Positions 33,995 through 42,715 of a DNA stretch of 61,182 nt are shown here, one piece after another. This stretch comes from Dysgonomonas hofstadii (GTDB lineage Bacteria > Bacteroidota > Bacteroidia > Bacteroidales > Dysgonomonadaceae). How positions within the stretch are numbered: the stretch's first letter is position 1; each line of letters begins with the position of its first letter. The notes beneath the pieces were generated by a model that ran no database searches, had not been told where the DNA came from, and saw nothing but the letters and a program-made list of their open reading frames with translations. The translations under genes were made by a program, and so were the position numbers. The DNA lies in contig NZ_JACIEP010000021.1 in NCBI RefSeq assembly GCF_014196915.1, positions 1 to 61,182 on the forward strand, written 5' to 3'.

Positions 33995-36900
33995 TTAGAA
34001 TGTGACATTAACACCGAAGCTAAATGTTTTTTGTTGCGGATAGTATCCGTTACTTACCGATGGACTTTCAGGGTCAACGTATTTAAAATGACTGAGTGTA
34101 AGTAGATTTGTACCTGCAAGATATATATTTACGTGGCTAAATGGTGTTTTTCTTAATAATTTTGCAGGAATGTTATATCCGATGTTAGCGTTTTTCAGAC
34201 GAAGATATTCTCCATTAACAACCCACCATGTAGACTGCCAGGCATTATTTCCATTGCTGACCGTACTCAAGCGTGGATATTTTGCATTGGTGTTTTCGGG
34301 TGTCCATGCATCCAGGATACGATAGTAAGGAGAATTTCCGTTTTCCGGGAATGTTGCTGTATATACAGTAGATGAGGTTGTACCACTATCGTAAACACCA
34401 GAGAGCTCGTAATCAGTATGTGTAACACCCTGCCATAGCATAGTGAGGTAGAAATTTTTATAGGACAATTCCATATTTAGAGCAAAGTTTATTTCAGGAA
34501 TGGCGCCATAACCAGTTTTTACATAGTCATATGTAGAGCTTATAATACCGTCACCGTTAACATCCTGATATTTTATATCTCCTAATCTCAATTGTCCTGA
34601 AGGAGCAGCTGGGTAATTGTCTATTTCTTCCTGACTTTGGAATAGGCCGAGAGCATTGAATCCATACCTTGCTCCAATGGATTGGCCTACTACAGCGCGA
34701 TAATTTGGTCTGTTATCACTGATAATTCTTGATAAGACCTTATTTCGGGCAAAAGCAAAATCACCTCTTAATGAATAACTCCAATCTGAATTGATTTGGT
34801 TTTGATGTTTTAGGGTAATCTCTATTCCTTTATTTTCGACTTTTCCCGAGTTTTGGTATTTTGGATAATATCCACCCAAAGAGGTTGGATAGTTGCCACT
34901 TTGCTCTTCCAGAATGTCTTTCGTTAATTTATAGAACACGTTCAGTTCGAGGCCTAATTTTCTGTTCCACATGTCGAAATCCAATCCTAAATTATAATTA
35001 TGAGTACTAGCCCATGTCAGATTACTATAAACATAAGCATTAGTCGAATAGAACTGAGCGATAGCCTTGTTTCCCAGTACCATGCTGTTATTTGCCATCG
35101 CAAACAAAGAATTATGCTGGAAAGGATCTACAGCATCGTTACCTGTTTTTCCATAGCTGGCACGAAGTTTTAGATAATCTATATTCGGAAGAATGTCTCT
35201 AAAGAAATCTTCTTCTGATATTACCCATCCTAGCGATGTGGAAGGGAAAAATCCCCAGCGATTGCCCGGTGCAAATATATATGAACCATCATAACGGAAA
35301 GCAGCTTCAGCAAGGTATTTTCCTCCATAAGCATAGTTGAGACGACCTATCCAAGATAACTGTCCTCCTGAATATGTATGAGAGCCTGTAATTGGAGTTT
35401 CGGGAAGCGTAGAACCTAGTGATAAATCTACTGGTTCATCACTGTAATAACCTGTTTTTCTTCCGGTCATGGTGTTCGAATAACTCTTTTTCGCTTCGAA
35501 CGCTAACGTAGCCCCAACAAAGTGTTTATCAAATTCACGTGAATAATCGATTTGTGGGCGGACCAGCCATGTGTCGCCCCATGACGCTGATTTTTCGTAA
35601 GAATTTTCAGGATTGAATCCATTTGCGCCACCTACACCCTCATCTAAGTATTGGTTGACATAGTACAACTCATAGTAGCGGTCGTAACTTGAATCAATGG
35701 TGTTACTATAATTATAAGCTCCGAATATCGACATTTTCAGGCCTTTTAGAGCTCCGGTTATATCAGAGAAATCGTATTCCAATTTGAAATTGGAATCTAA
35801 GTTCCATTTTGACTGACGTTTATATCCGGACTCTGTTAATGCAGCATAGCCATTTACATAATATGTAGCACCATTCCATGCAACAGGATAACCGTTGTAG
35901 TCTGATTTAATAATAGGTATAGAGTTGATTGCCTGTCTGACAGGGTTAAACTCACCTTGATTGCTTATAGCAGTTCCCGGCCATTTTCTGTCGGAGCGAT
36001 ATCCCGCTAAGTTAGCTGTGAATTTTAAGTTTTTAGCAACTTGAACATCCAGATTCGTACGAATATTATAGCGGGTGAAACTGGTATTCCTCATTGTCCC
36101 TTCCTGATCCATTATACCTATACTTGCATAATATTTTGTTTTGTCAGTACCTCCAGATGCAGAGATATTATGCTGTTGCATAATTCCGGTTCTGAAGATT
36201 TTATCCAGCCAGTCAGTCTGTCCCCAGATGCTATTGGGGTCATTGTTCATTACTTTGTTCTGTATATCGGCAGTCCAGATCGGGGTGAGGCCGTCCATTG
36301 TGCGGGCTTTGTTGTGCCAATACATATAATCCGCCGCATTCAGCATTTCGGGCATAGCAGTATTCTGCGTTAATGTAACAGAACCGTCGTATGAAATTTT
36401 TGCAGGTCCTTCACCTCCTGCTTTCGTTGTTATCACGATAACCCCATTGGCTCCCTGTACACCATAGATTGCAGCAGATGCATCTTTCAGTACGGATATG
36501 GATTCTATATCATTAGGGTTCACATAATCTATGGGGCGAGGTACACCATCAACAATTACCATAGGATTATCACTTTTCCCGGTAAAAGAGTTTAGACCAC
36601 GTATGTATAATGCAGTCCCATCATCACCGGGTTTTCCCGATCTTTGTATACTGGTTAATCCGGGTATTTTTCCGGTCAACATATTTGATACATTCTGCAT
36701 AGGTGCTTTCATCAGATCTTTTGATCCTATTTGCGAAACAGCTCCGGTCATGTGTATTCGTTTCTGGGCACCATACCCAACTACAACAACCTCATCCAGT
36801 TCTTTAAGATCCTCTTCTAGTGTAATATTTATTACCTGCCGATTTCCTACTGTAACTGATTGGGAAGTAAAACCTAAGAAGGAAAACTCAAGAACTGAAC

Positions 36901-37135
36901 TTTCTGAAGGTATACTTATTTGATAAGTACCATCGAGATCTGTAAATGTTCCGGTTCCATGCACTCCTTTTAGTACAACAGAGACCCCAGGTAATGATTC
37001 CTGGTTGGTATCAGTTACTTTCCCAGTTATGGTTTTCTGGGAGAAAGCACTAGAAAGACACATAAAAGTGCATAATAATATCCCGATTTTTTTTAGAGAT
37101 GTGCACCTTTTCTTTTCAGCGTAATTAATTTTCAT
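33995..37135 (-). CDS. SusC/RagA family TonB-dependent outer-membrane transporter (PUL 1)
   Basis: This 1046-residue importer has a signal peptide (to about residue 33), a carboxypeptidase D-like domain (TITGKVTDTNQESLPGVSVVLKG, about 34-110), the TonB-box region LDEVVVVGYGAQKR, the plug (ALYIRGLNSFTG, MVIVDGVPRP, VLKDASAAIYGVQGANGVIVITTK) and a beta barrel ending in aromatic FGVNVTF. No STN signalling domain is present, so it does not control an ECF sigma/anti-sigma pair. It imports oligosaccharides captured by the next-encoded SusD. It lies 70 bp after the epimerase gene. Confidence 0.95.
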   Translation of the reverse strand: MKINYAEKKRCTSLKKIGILLCTFMCLSSAFSQKTITGKVTDTNQESLPGVSVVLKGVHGTGTFTDLDGTYQISIPSESSVLEFSFLGFTSQSVTVGNRQVINITLEEDLKELDEVVVVGYGAQKRIHMTGAVSQIGSKDLMKAPMQNVSNMLTGKIPGLTSIQRSGKPGDDGTALYIRGLNSFTGKSDNPMVIVDGVPRPIDYVNPNDIESISVLKDASAAIYGVQGANGVIVITTKAGGEGPAKISYDGSVTLTQNTAMPEMLNAADYMYWHNKARTMDGLTPIWTADIQNKVMNNDPNSIWGQTDWLDKIFRTGIMQQHNISASGGTDKTKYYASIGIMDQEGTMRNTSFTRYNIRTNLDVQVAKNLKFTANLAGYRSDRKWPGTAISNQGEFNPVRQAINSIPIIKSDYNGYPVAWNGATYYVNGYAALTESGYKRQSKWNLDSNFKLEYDFSDITGALKGLKMSIFGAYNYSNTIDSSYDRYYELYYVNQYLDEGVGGANGFNPENSYEKSASWGDTWLVRPQIDYSREFDKHFVGATLAFEAKKSYSNTMTGRKTGYYSDEPVDLSLGSTLPETPITGSHTYSGGQLSWIGRLNYAYGGKYLAEAAFRYDGSYIFAPGNRWGFFPSTSLGWVISEEDFFRDILPNIDYLKLRASYGKTGNDAVDPFQHNSLFAMANNSMVLGNKAIAQFYSTNAYVYSNLTWASTHNYNLGLDFDMWNRKLGLELNVFYKLTKDILEEQSGNYPTSLGGYYPKYQNSGKVENKGIEITLKHQNQINSDWSYSLRGDFAFARNKVLSRIISDNRPNYRAVVGQSIGARYGFNALGLFQSQEEIDNYPAAPSGQLRLGDIKYQDVNGDGIISSTYDYVKTGYGAIPEINFALNMELSYKNFYLTMLWQGVTHTDYELSGVYDSGTTSSTVYTATFPENGNSPYYRILDAWTPENTNAKYPRLSTVSNGNNAWQSTWWVVNGEYLRLKNANIGYNIPAKLLRKTPFSHVNIYLAGTNLLTLSHFKYVDPESPSVSNGYYPQQKTFSFGVNVTF

Positions 37136-37205
37136 AGTGGCGATGTTAAAATGTTAGCAATGTCTTTGTTTTTCATTTAATTTCCATTTAGTTTCATCTT
37201 AATAA

Positions 37206-38420
37206 TTATAGAGTATTCTGGTTGTCAGATATTGTTTTGTATATCTGAAATAGTCCGCGGGGAACATGGAAACATCCTTTCCATTTCCCTCCTTTTAAGT
37301 TTAATAAAACTTCACCCTGCCTATTAAGGTAGCCATACCATTCGGGGTATTCGTTATCTTTAAAGTGTTTCCATGTATAATTGTGTATTATTTCAAACCA
37401 TTTTGCACATTCTTGATTCTCAGTTAAGTAATATCCTTTTACTAATGCTATAAGGGTTTCGATATGTACCCACCATAGCTTCTGGTCCCATTCTAGTTGT
37501 TGTGGTGGATAGCCTTTATAATCAAGGAAGTAAAAGATACCCCCATGCTCTTTATCCCATCCGTATTCAATAGTATGTAATGTATTTTTTACTGCAAAAT
37601 CGATTAATTCCTTATTGCTGAATCTTTCGCCTATATCCATGAGGAACCACATGGCTTCAATTACATGTCCAGGATTGATCAGACGTCCTTCAAAACTGTC
37701 AGATAAAGTTCCGTCTGATAATATATTTTCAAAAATAAGACCCTTATCTTGCTGATAGAATGATTCGGTAATCTCCTTTATGAGTGGGTATAGCAAGTTG
37801 TCAACTTCTTGATTTCCAATGATGTCTTCAAGTATCAGAGCCAGGTTTGAAAGGATCATTGGCAGAGAGAAATTCTTTATTGGTCTTGTTTCTGGAATTA
37901 TTTTAGAGTAGATTCCTTTTGGGTTCTCTTTGCGTTTTATGATATTGTAATAGGTGTTGAGCGCAATCTCTTTATGTTCTTTATTGCCTGTCGCTTTGTA
38001 TAGTTCGCCGAACCCCATCGCCATAAAACAGTCGGAAAAAATATTATATGGCTGTATAAGAGGTTTGCCCTCTCGTGTTAATGAGAAATACCAATTTCCT
38101 GAACTATCCCGTCCATATTTCTTTACGAAATCAGCACCCAATAAGGCAGTGTCAAGCCAGGACTGTTTTTTTTCGATCTGATTATAGATGAGAGAAAACA
38201 TATAGATCTGGCGTCCTTGCAACCACATAAACTTGTCAGTGTCAAATACTTTTCCTTTTCGGTCGAGACATGTGAAGTACCCTCCGTAATCTGCGTCCAG
38301 AGAGTTATTCTCCCAAAAAGGAATTACATTATTGGTCAACTCGTTATAATATAGAGATAGGTATTTATTTAGGTTTATGGTTTTATCTCTTTTCAATTTT
38401 GTGCTTTCTCTAATGTCCAT
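37206..38420 (-). CDS. N-acylglucosamine 2-epimerase family protein (AGE)
   Basis: This 404-residue protein is an (alpha/alpha)6-barrel epimerase that should interconvert N-acetylmannosamine and N-acetylglucosamine in the cytoplasm. It has no signal peptide. The C-terminal KWKGCFHVPRGL and the central NPGHVIEAMWF are typical of renin-binding-protein/AGE enzymes, while cellobiose 2-epimerases carry different residues there. The length fits (AGE about 390-420). It is the first gene of PUL 1, behind a good promoter, which implies that the imported glycan yields ManNAc or a related 2-epimerisable sugar. No sialic acid lyase or sialidase lies in this locus. Epimerisation of a neutral sugar remains possible. 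Confidence 0.85.
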   Translation of the reverse strand: MDIRESTKLKRDKTINLNKYLSLYYNELTNNVIPFWENNSLDADYGGYFTCLDRKGKVFDTDKFMWLQGRQIYMFSLIYNQIEKKQSWLDTALLGADFVKKYGRDSSGNWYFSLTREGKPLIQPYNIFSDCFMAMGFGELYKATGNKEHKEIALNTYYNIIKRKENPKGIYSKIIPETRPIKNFSLPMILSNLALILEDIIGNQEVDNLLYPLIKEITESFYQQDKGLIFENILSDGTLSDSFEGRLINPGHVIEAMWFLMDIGERFSNKELIDFAVKNTLHTIEYGWDKEHGGIFYFLDYKGYPPQQLEWDQKLWWVHIETLIALVKGYYLTENQECAKWFEIIHNYTWKHFKDNEYPEWYGYLNRQGEVLLNLKGGKWKGCFHVPRGLFQIYKTISDNQNTL

Positions 38421-38470
38421 AAGCTTAACAATTATAATATATCAGATTGAATTATTAAAATTCATTTTAT

Positions 38471-38544
38471 GTAATGCAAATTTAAATAAAAATATTGTAT
38501 TTCAAAACATATATAATAAAAATATTTAATAAGTTTTGCGTTAT
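38471..38544 (-). promoter_or_regulatory. PUL 1 promoter with candidate ROK operator half-sites
   Basis: On the minus strand TTTG (38516-38513) and TAAATTTG (38484-38477) form a -33/-7 pair spaced about 28 nt start to end, close to the Bacteroidota consensus. The -7 box runs into CATTAC. Further upstream, ATAACGCAAAA lies at 38544-38534 on the minus strand. The GTAATGCAAA/TTTGCGTTAT pair mirrors the inverted repeat in the sugar-oxidation promoter at 19623-19666. Binding by the ROK repressor is inferred. Confidence 0.5.
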
Positions 38545-38762
38545 TGTTGAATGTTTTAGGCTTTTTCGTTTTGTTGTGTGTAAATGTGGGGTGTTTAGTG
38601 TCTCTGCATTATTAATATATTTTATTGATATTTAGAGTTTATGTGTTTGAGGAAGAAAGATATAGATATCTCCTATTATCCTATGTTTGCTAACTGATAA
38701 CACAAGATGGTCGTAAAAAAGTTGGATTTGGTGTTTTGAGTTTGGAGAAAACTCTTTATAAT
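38545..38762. other. AT-rich gene-free stretch between PUL 1 promoter and metG terminator
   Basis: This is part of a 405-bp gap between the epimerase gene and metG. I see no gene, RNA or repeat here beyond ordinary AT-rich sequence. The gap also holds the PUL 1 promoter and, next to metG, a terminator-like hairpin. Confidence 0.4.
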
Positions 38763-38796
38763 ATGAATGGAGCTATTGATAAATAGCCCCATTCAT
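38763..38796 (-). terminator. Hairpin downstream of metG, probable terminator
   Basis: ATGAATGGAGCTAT (38763-38776) pairs with ATAGCCCCATTCAT (38783-38796) with a single A/C mismatch and a 6-nt loop. It lies 30 bp beyond the metG stop at 38826. The downstream T-tract on the minus strand is weak, so termination may be partial. Confidence 0.6.
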
Positions 38797-38825
38797 GTAT
38801 AATTATATTATTTATATACGTGTTA

Positions 38826-40868
38826 TTATCCTATCTGGCTTCCCGGACTTACTTCTTTGGAAGGCTGAATAAGAGATAAATTTCCGTCACTATCCTCAAC
38901 AGATAACAACATTCCCTGCGATTCTACTCCTTTTATCTTGCGGGGAGCTAAGTTTGCAATGAAACACACTTGCTTGCCTGCCAGATCTTCGGGTTTGTAC
39001 CATGCAGCAATTCCTGATACGATAGTGCGTTTGCCTATTCCGTCGTCGATAAGGAACTGAAGCAATTTATCAGCTTTCGGTACTTTCGTACATTCCAGAA
39101 CCGTACCGACACGCAAATCCATCTTGGAGAAATCTTCAAAGGCTACATTCTCTTTTTGCGGAGTGACTTTCACTTCAAGAGCTTCTTCATTTGCCTTTTT
39201 GGTATCCAGCAGTTTCTGTATTTGTTTTTCTATCGTTTCGTCTTCTATTTTTGCGAATAAGAGTTCCGGCATATTCAGCTGATGCCCTGCCGATAGTAAA
39301 TCAGTACGACCCAGTTGATCCCATGTAAGGTTATCTTTATTGATAAACTTCCTTATCTTTTCTGCACTGAATGGTAAGAATGGTTCGAAAGCAATAGCCA
39401 GATTCGCAGTGATTTGTAATGCTATATTCAGAATGGTTTCCACACGGGCCATATCTGTTTTAGCTACTTTCCAAGGCTCTGTATCGGCAAGATACTTATT
39501 CCCGATACGGGCAAGGTTCATCGCCTCTTTCAGTGCGTCACGGAAACGAAAAGTATCCAGGTATGATTCCACTACTGATTTTACATCTGCAAATTCTTTC
39601 AGTGTTTCTTTATCATAATCAGTCAGCCCGTTTAATTGAGGTACTTTATTATCAAAGTATTTTTGAGTAAGTACCAGTGCCCGGTTGATAAAGTTGCCAA
39701 GTATGGCAACAAGCTCATTATTATTGCGTGCCTGAAAATCTTTCCAGGTGAAATCGTTATCTTTCGTTTCGGGAGCATTTGCTGTAAGCACGTAACGAAG
39801 TATGTCCTGCTGTCCCGGAAAATCTTCCAGATATTCGTGTAGCCATACAGCCCAGTTACGTGAAGTTGAAATCTTATCTCCTTCCAAGTTCAGGAATTCA
39901 TTTGCCGGTACGTTCTCCGGTAAGATAAATGAGCCTTCGGCTTTTAGCATGGCAGGAAAAACAATGCAATGGAAAACGATATTGTCTTTGCCTATGAAGT
40001 GCAGCAACTTTGTGTCTTCTGCTTTCCACCATTTTTCCCAACTGTCAGGAAGCAATTCAATTGTATTCGATATATATCCGATAGGCGCATCAAACCAGAC
40101 ATACAGTACTTTCCCTTTTGCGTCAGGCAGAGGTACAGGTACGCCCCAGTCCAAGTCGCGGCTAACGGCACGCGGCTGCAAGCCCATATCGAGCCATGAT
40201 TTGCACTGTCCGTAAACATTAGGTTTCCATTCTTTATGATCTTCCAGTATCCATTGGCGAAGCCATGTTTCATGCTTATCCAAAGGCAGATACCAATGTT
40301 TGGTCTCACGCATGACTGGTGTTGATCCTGAAATGGTTGATCTTGGATTTATCAAGTCAGTCGGGCTTAAAGATGTTCCGCACGATTCGCATTGGTCACC
40401 GTAAGCATTCGGGTTGCCACAATGAGGACATTCTCCCATGATATAGCGATCGGCAAGGAACATTTGTGCTTCTTCATCGTAATATTGTTCACTGGTCTTT
40501 TCTTCAAACTCACCTTTATTATATAGTTTCAGGAAAAAATCAGAAGCGGTTTTCTTATGTATTTCAGAACTTGTGCGGGAATAGATGTCGAATGTAATAC
40601 CAAAATCCGTAAACGATTTTTTGATAATATTATGGTATTTGTCAACGATATCCTGCGGAGTTACTCCTTCCTTTTTAGCTCGTATAGTAATAGGTACACC
40701 ATGTTCGTCAGATCCTCCGATGTGTATTACTTCTTCTCCTTTCAGTCTGAGGTAACGTACATAAATATCCGCCGGAACATATACTCCGGCAAGATGTCCA
40801 ATATGTACTGGCCCGTTGGCGTAGGGTAGGGCGGTGGTGACAAGTGTCCTGTTAAATTTCTTGGTCAT
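38826..40868 (-). CDS. metG: Methionine--tRNA ligase
   Basis: This is a 680-residue class I aminoacyl-tRNA synthetase that charges tRNA-Met. The ATP-binding HIGH sequence is at residues 22-25 in [16 protein letters not shown], and the KMSKS loop is KISTS. The zinc knuckle is [17 protein letters not shown]. An anticodon-binding domain follows, and the C-terminal EMAP-like tRNA-binding domain ([25 protein letters not shown]) makes it the dimeric form. An open frame reaches 40934, but ATG at 40868 is correct. It starts at the canonical [16 protein letters not shown], and the promoter boxes lie inside the extra stretch. Confidence 0.97.
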   Translation of the reverse strand: MTKKFNRTLVTTALPYANGPVHIGHLAGVYVPADIYVRYLRLKGEEVIHIGGSDEHGVPITIRAKKEGVTPQDIVDKYHNIIKKSFTDFGITFDIYSRTSSEIHKKTASDFFLKLYNKGEFEEKTSEQYYDEEAQMFLADRYIMGECPHCGNPNAYGDQCESCGTSLSPTDLINPRSTISGSTPVMRETKHWYLPLDKHETWLRQWILEDHKEWKPNVYGQCKSWLDMGLQPRAVSRDLDWGVPVPLPDAKGKVLYVWFDAPIGYISNTIELLPDSWEKWWKAEDTKLLHFIGKDNIVFHCIVFPAMLKAEGSFILPENVPANEFLNLEGDKISTSRNWAVWLHEYLEDFPGQQDILRYVLTANAPETKDNDFTWKDFQARNNNELVAILGNFINRALVLTQKYFDNKVPQLNGLTDYDKETLKEFADVKSVVESYLDTFRFRDALKEAMNLARIGNKYLADTEPWKVAKTDMARVETILNIALQITANLAIAFEPFLPFSAEKIRKFINKDNLTWDQLGRTDLLSAGHQLNMPELLFAKIEDETIEKQIQKLLDTKKANEEALEVKVTPQKENVAFEDFSKMDLRVGTVLECTKVPKADKLLQFLIDDGIGKRTIVSGIAAWYKPEDLAGKQVCFIANLAPRKIKGVESQGMLLSVEDSDGNLSLIQPSKEVSPGSQIG

Positions 40869-40902
40869 ATATGGTAAGTTAATCTTATATCTTTTTGTAG
40901 CG

Positions 40903-40934
40903 CAAAGATAAGAACTTACAGTCAAATAAAACAA
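40903..40934 (-). promoter_or_regulatory. metG promoter
   Basis: On the minus strand TTG (40934-40932) and TATCTTTG (40910-40903) are separated by 21 bp, a full match to the Bacteroidota -33/-7 consensus. The -7 box is 34 bp before the chosen ATG, which also rules out the longer open frame. Confidence 0.65.
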
Positions 40935-41110
40935 GGTTTATACATTTTTGAATGTAGTTGTTTAAATATTGTTTCTGTTCAGTTACCGGTCATCGGTCAT
41001 AGCCTAAAGTGAAAAGCATCTATTAATAAAACTGTAATCCGGGTATAGGTAGAAACATATTCATCCTTTTTATTGTTTCTTTTAAGAGTAGTAACAATAA
41101 AATCACAATC

Positions 41111-42514
41111 ATGGAATACAGAATAGAAAAAGACACATTAGGAGAAGTGAAAGTCCCCATTAATGCTTATTACGGGGCACAAACACAACGGAGTATCGAT
41201 AACTTCAAGATAGCACAGGATATAAACCGTATGCCGAAGGAGGTGATATATGCTTTTGCATACCTGAAAAAAGCAGCTGCTCAAACGAACCTGGAAGCCG
41301 GAGTATTGCCAGCGGAAAAATGCAGGCTGATAGAAAAAGTCTGTGATGAAATACTGGAAGGTAAGCTCAACGATTCTTTTCCTTTAGTAGTATGGCAAAC
41401 AGGAAGCGGAACACAAAGCAATATGAATGTGAATGAAGTGATAGCAAACCGTGCACATATCTTAAGCGGAGGCAAACTGACTGATAAGGAAAAAGCATTG
41501 TTGCCTAATGATGATGTAAACAAATCGCAATCATCGAACGATACATTCCCTACTGCCATGCATATTGCCGCATATAAAATGCTGGAAGAAACAACGATTC
41601 CGGGTATAAAGAAGCTACGGGACACACTTGCTGCTAAGAGCAAGGAATTTATGAAGGTGGTGAAGATAGGACGCACTCACTTCATGGATGCAACACCCCT
41701 CACTTTGGGACAGGAATTCAGTGGCTATGTGGCGCAACTGGATAATGGCATCAGAGCGATCAGGAATGCACAGGTTCATTTGTCGGAACTGGCTTTGGGA
41801 GGAACGGCAGTAGGTACGGGAATAAACACTCCTGATAATTATGCTGAAAATGTAGCTAAGAAGATCGCGTCATTGACAGGATTGCCATTCGTTACAGCCC
41901 CTAATAAATTTGAAGCGCTGGCCAGTCACGATGCTATAGTGGAAACGCATGCTGCATTAAAAACCGTTGCTGTAAGCCTGATGAAGATAGCCAACGATAT
42001 AAGGATGCTGAGTTCCGGTCCAAGATGTGGCATTGGAGAGATCCATATTCCCGACAATGAACCGGGATCATCCATTATGCCGGGGAAAGTGAATCCTACC
42101 CAATGTGAAGCATTAACGATGATTGCCGCTCAGGTAATGGGTAACGATGTCGCTATTTCTGTTGGTGGGGCAACAGGGCATTTCGAACTGAATGTTTTTA
42201 AACCGATGATGATCTACAATTTCCTCCACAGTGCCCGCCTTATTGGAGAAGGATGTATCAGTTTCAACGATAGATGCGCCACTGGAATAGAGCCTATTTA
42301 CGATAATATAAAGAATCATCTGGACGACTCACTGATGCTGGTAACCGCACTCAATCCAAAGATCGGCTATTATAAAGCGGCATCAATAGCTCAAAAAGCA
42401 TTTAAAGAAGGAAAAACCCTGAAACAGGCAGCAATTGAATCCGGAGAAATCACAGAGGAGGAATTCGACAGGCTGGTTGATCCTGTAAAAATGGTTGGAA
42501 AGATAACTGATTAA
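41111..42514 (+). CDS. fumC: Class II fumarate hydratase
   Basis: This 467-residue homotetrameric, iron-independent fumarase interconverts fumarate and malate in the TCA cycle. Family signatures are [47 protein letters not shown] and the flexible-loop motif [16 protein letters not shown] containing the catalytic serine. Aspartate ammonia-lyase, the nearest relative, is less likely because of the [10 protein letters not shown] and GINTP patterns. It is a single gene, divergent from metG, with a 176-bp gap upstream that shows no clear promoter box. It is followed by a long palindromic repeat that may act as its terminator. Confidence 0.93.
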   Translation: MEYRIEKDTLGEVKVPINAYYGAQTQRSIDNFKIAQDINRMPKEVIYAFAYLKKAAAQTNLEAGVLPAEKCRLIEKVCDEILEGKLNDSFPLVVWQTGSGTQSNMNVNEVIANRAHILSGGKLTDKEKALLPNDDVNKSQSSNDTFPTAMHIAAYKMLEETTIPGIKKLRDTLAAKSKEFMKVVKIGRTHFMDATPLTLGQEFSGYVAQLDNGIRAIRNAQVHLSELALGGTAVGTGINTPDNYAENVAKKIASLTGLPFVTAPNKFEALASHDAIVETHAALKTVAVSLMKIANDIRMLSSGPRCGIGEIHIPDNEPGSSIMPGKVNPTQCEALTMIAAQVMGNDVAISVGGATGHFELNVFKPMMIYNFLHSARLIGEGCISFNDRCATGIEPIYDNIKNHLDDSLMLVTALNPKIGYYKAASIAQKAFKEGKTLKQAAIESGEITEEEFDRLVDPVKMVGKITD

Positions 42515-42520
42515 TACAGA

Positions 42521-42671
42521 AGGGGCTGTCCCAAAAGTAATTTTTGATTTCTTTCTGTCATCCTGAACGGAGTAAGGATCTTCTTTTGAGAGTTGAGATT
42601 CTTCGTTACACTCAGAATGACAAAAGAAAGTAACACTTTGATAGTGTAATATTACTTTTGGGACAGCCCCT
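42521..42671. repeat. Dispersed palindromic repeat, copy 2 (complete, nested inverted repeats)
   Basis: A perfect 21-bp outer inverted repeat (42521-42541 and 42651-42671; GGGGCTGTCCCAAAAGT...) encloses an imperfect inner one. The inner arms are TGTCATCCTGAACGGAGT (from 42556) and a right arm ending CTCAGAATGACA (to 42622). T6 follows on the plus strand, so the whole may end fumC transcription. It fills the gap between convergent fumC and the GH2 gene. No coding capacity is present. Confidence 0.9.
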
Positions 42672-42715
42672 TTTTTATAATCAACTGAAATATAGTATGT
42701 TTGCCTGTTATGATA

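Noticed and set aside
37206-38420. Sialic acid utilisation locus called from the AGE-type epimerase
   Set aside because: No sialidase, N-acetylneuraminate lyase, NanM or sialic acid transporter is found nearby, so the epimerase alone does not support it.
40869-40934. 22-codon N-terminal extension of metG
   Set aside because: The extra residues are not part of the MetG family, and the -33/-7 promoter lies within them.
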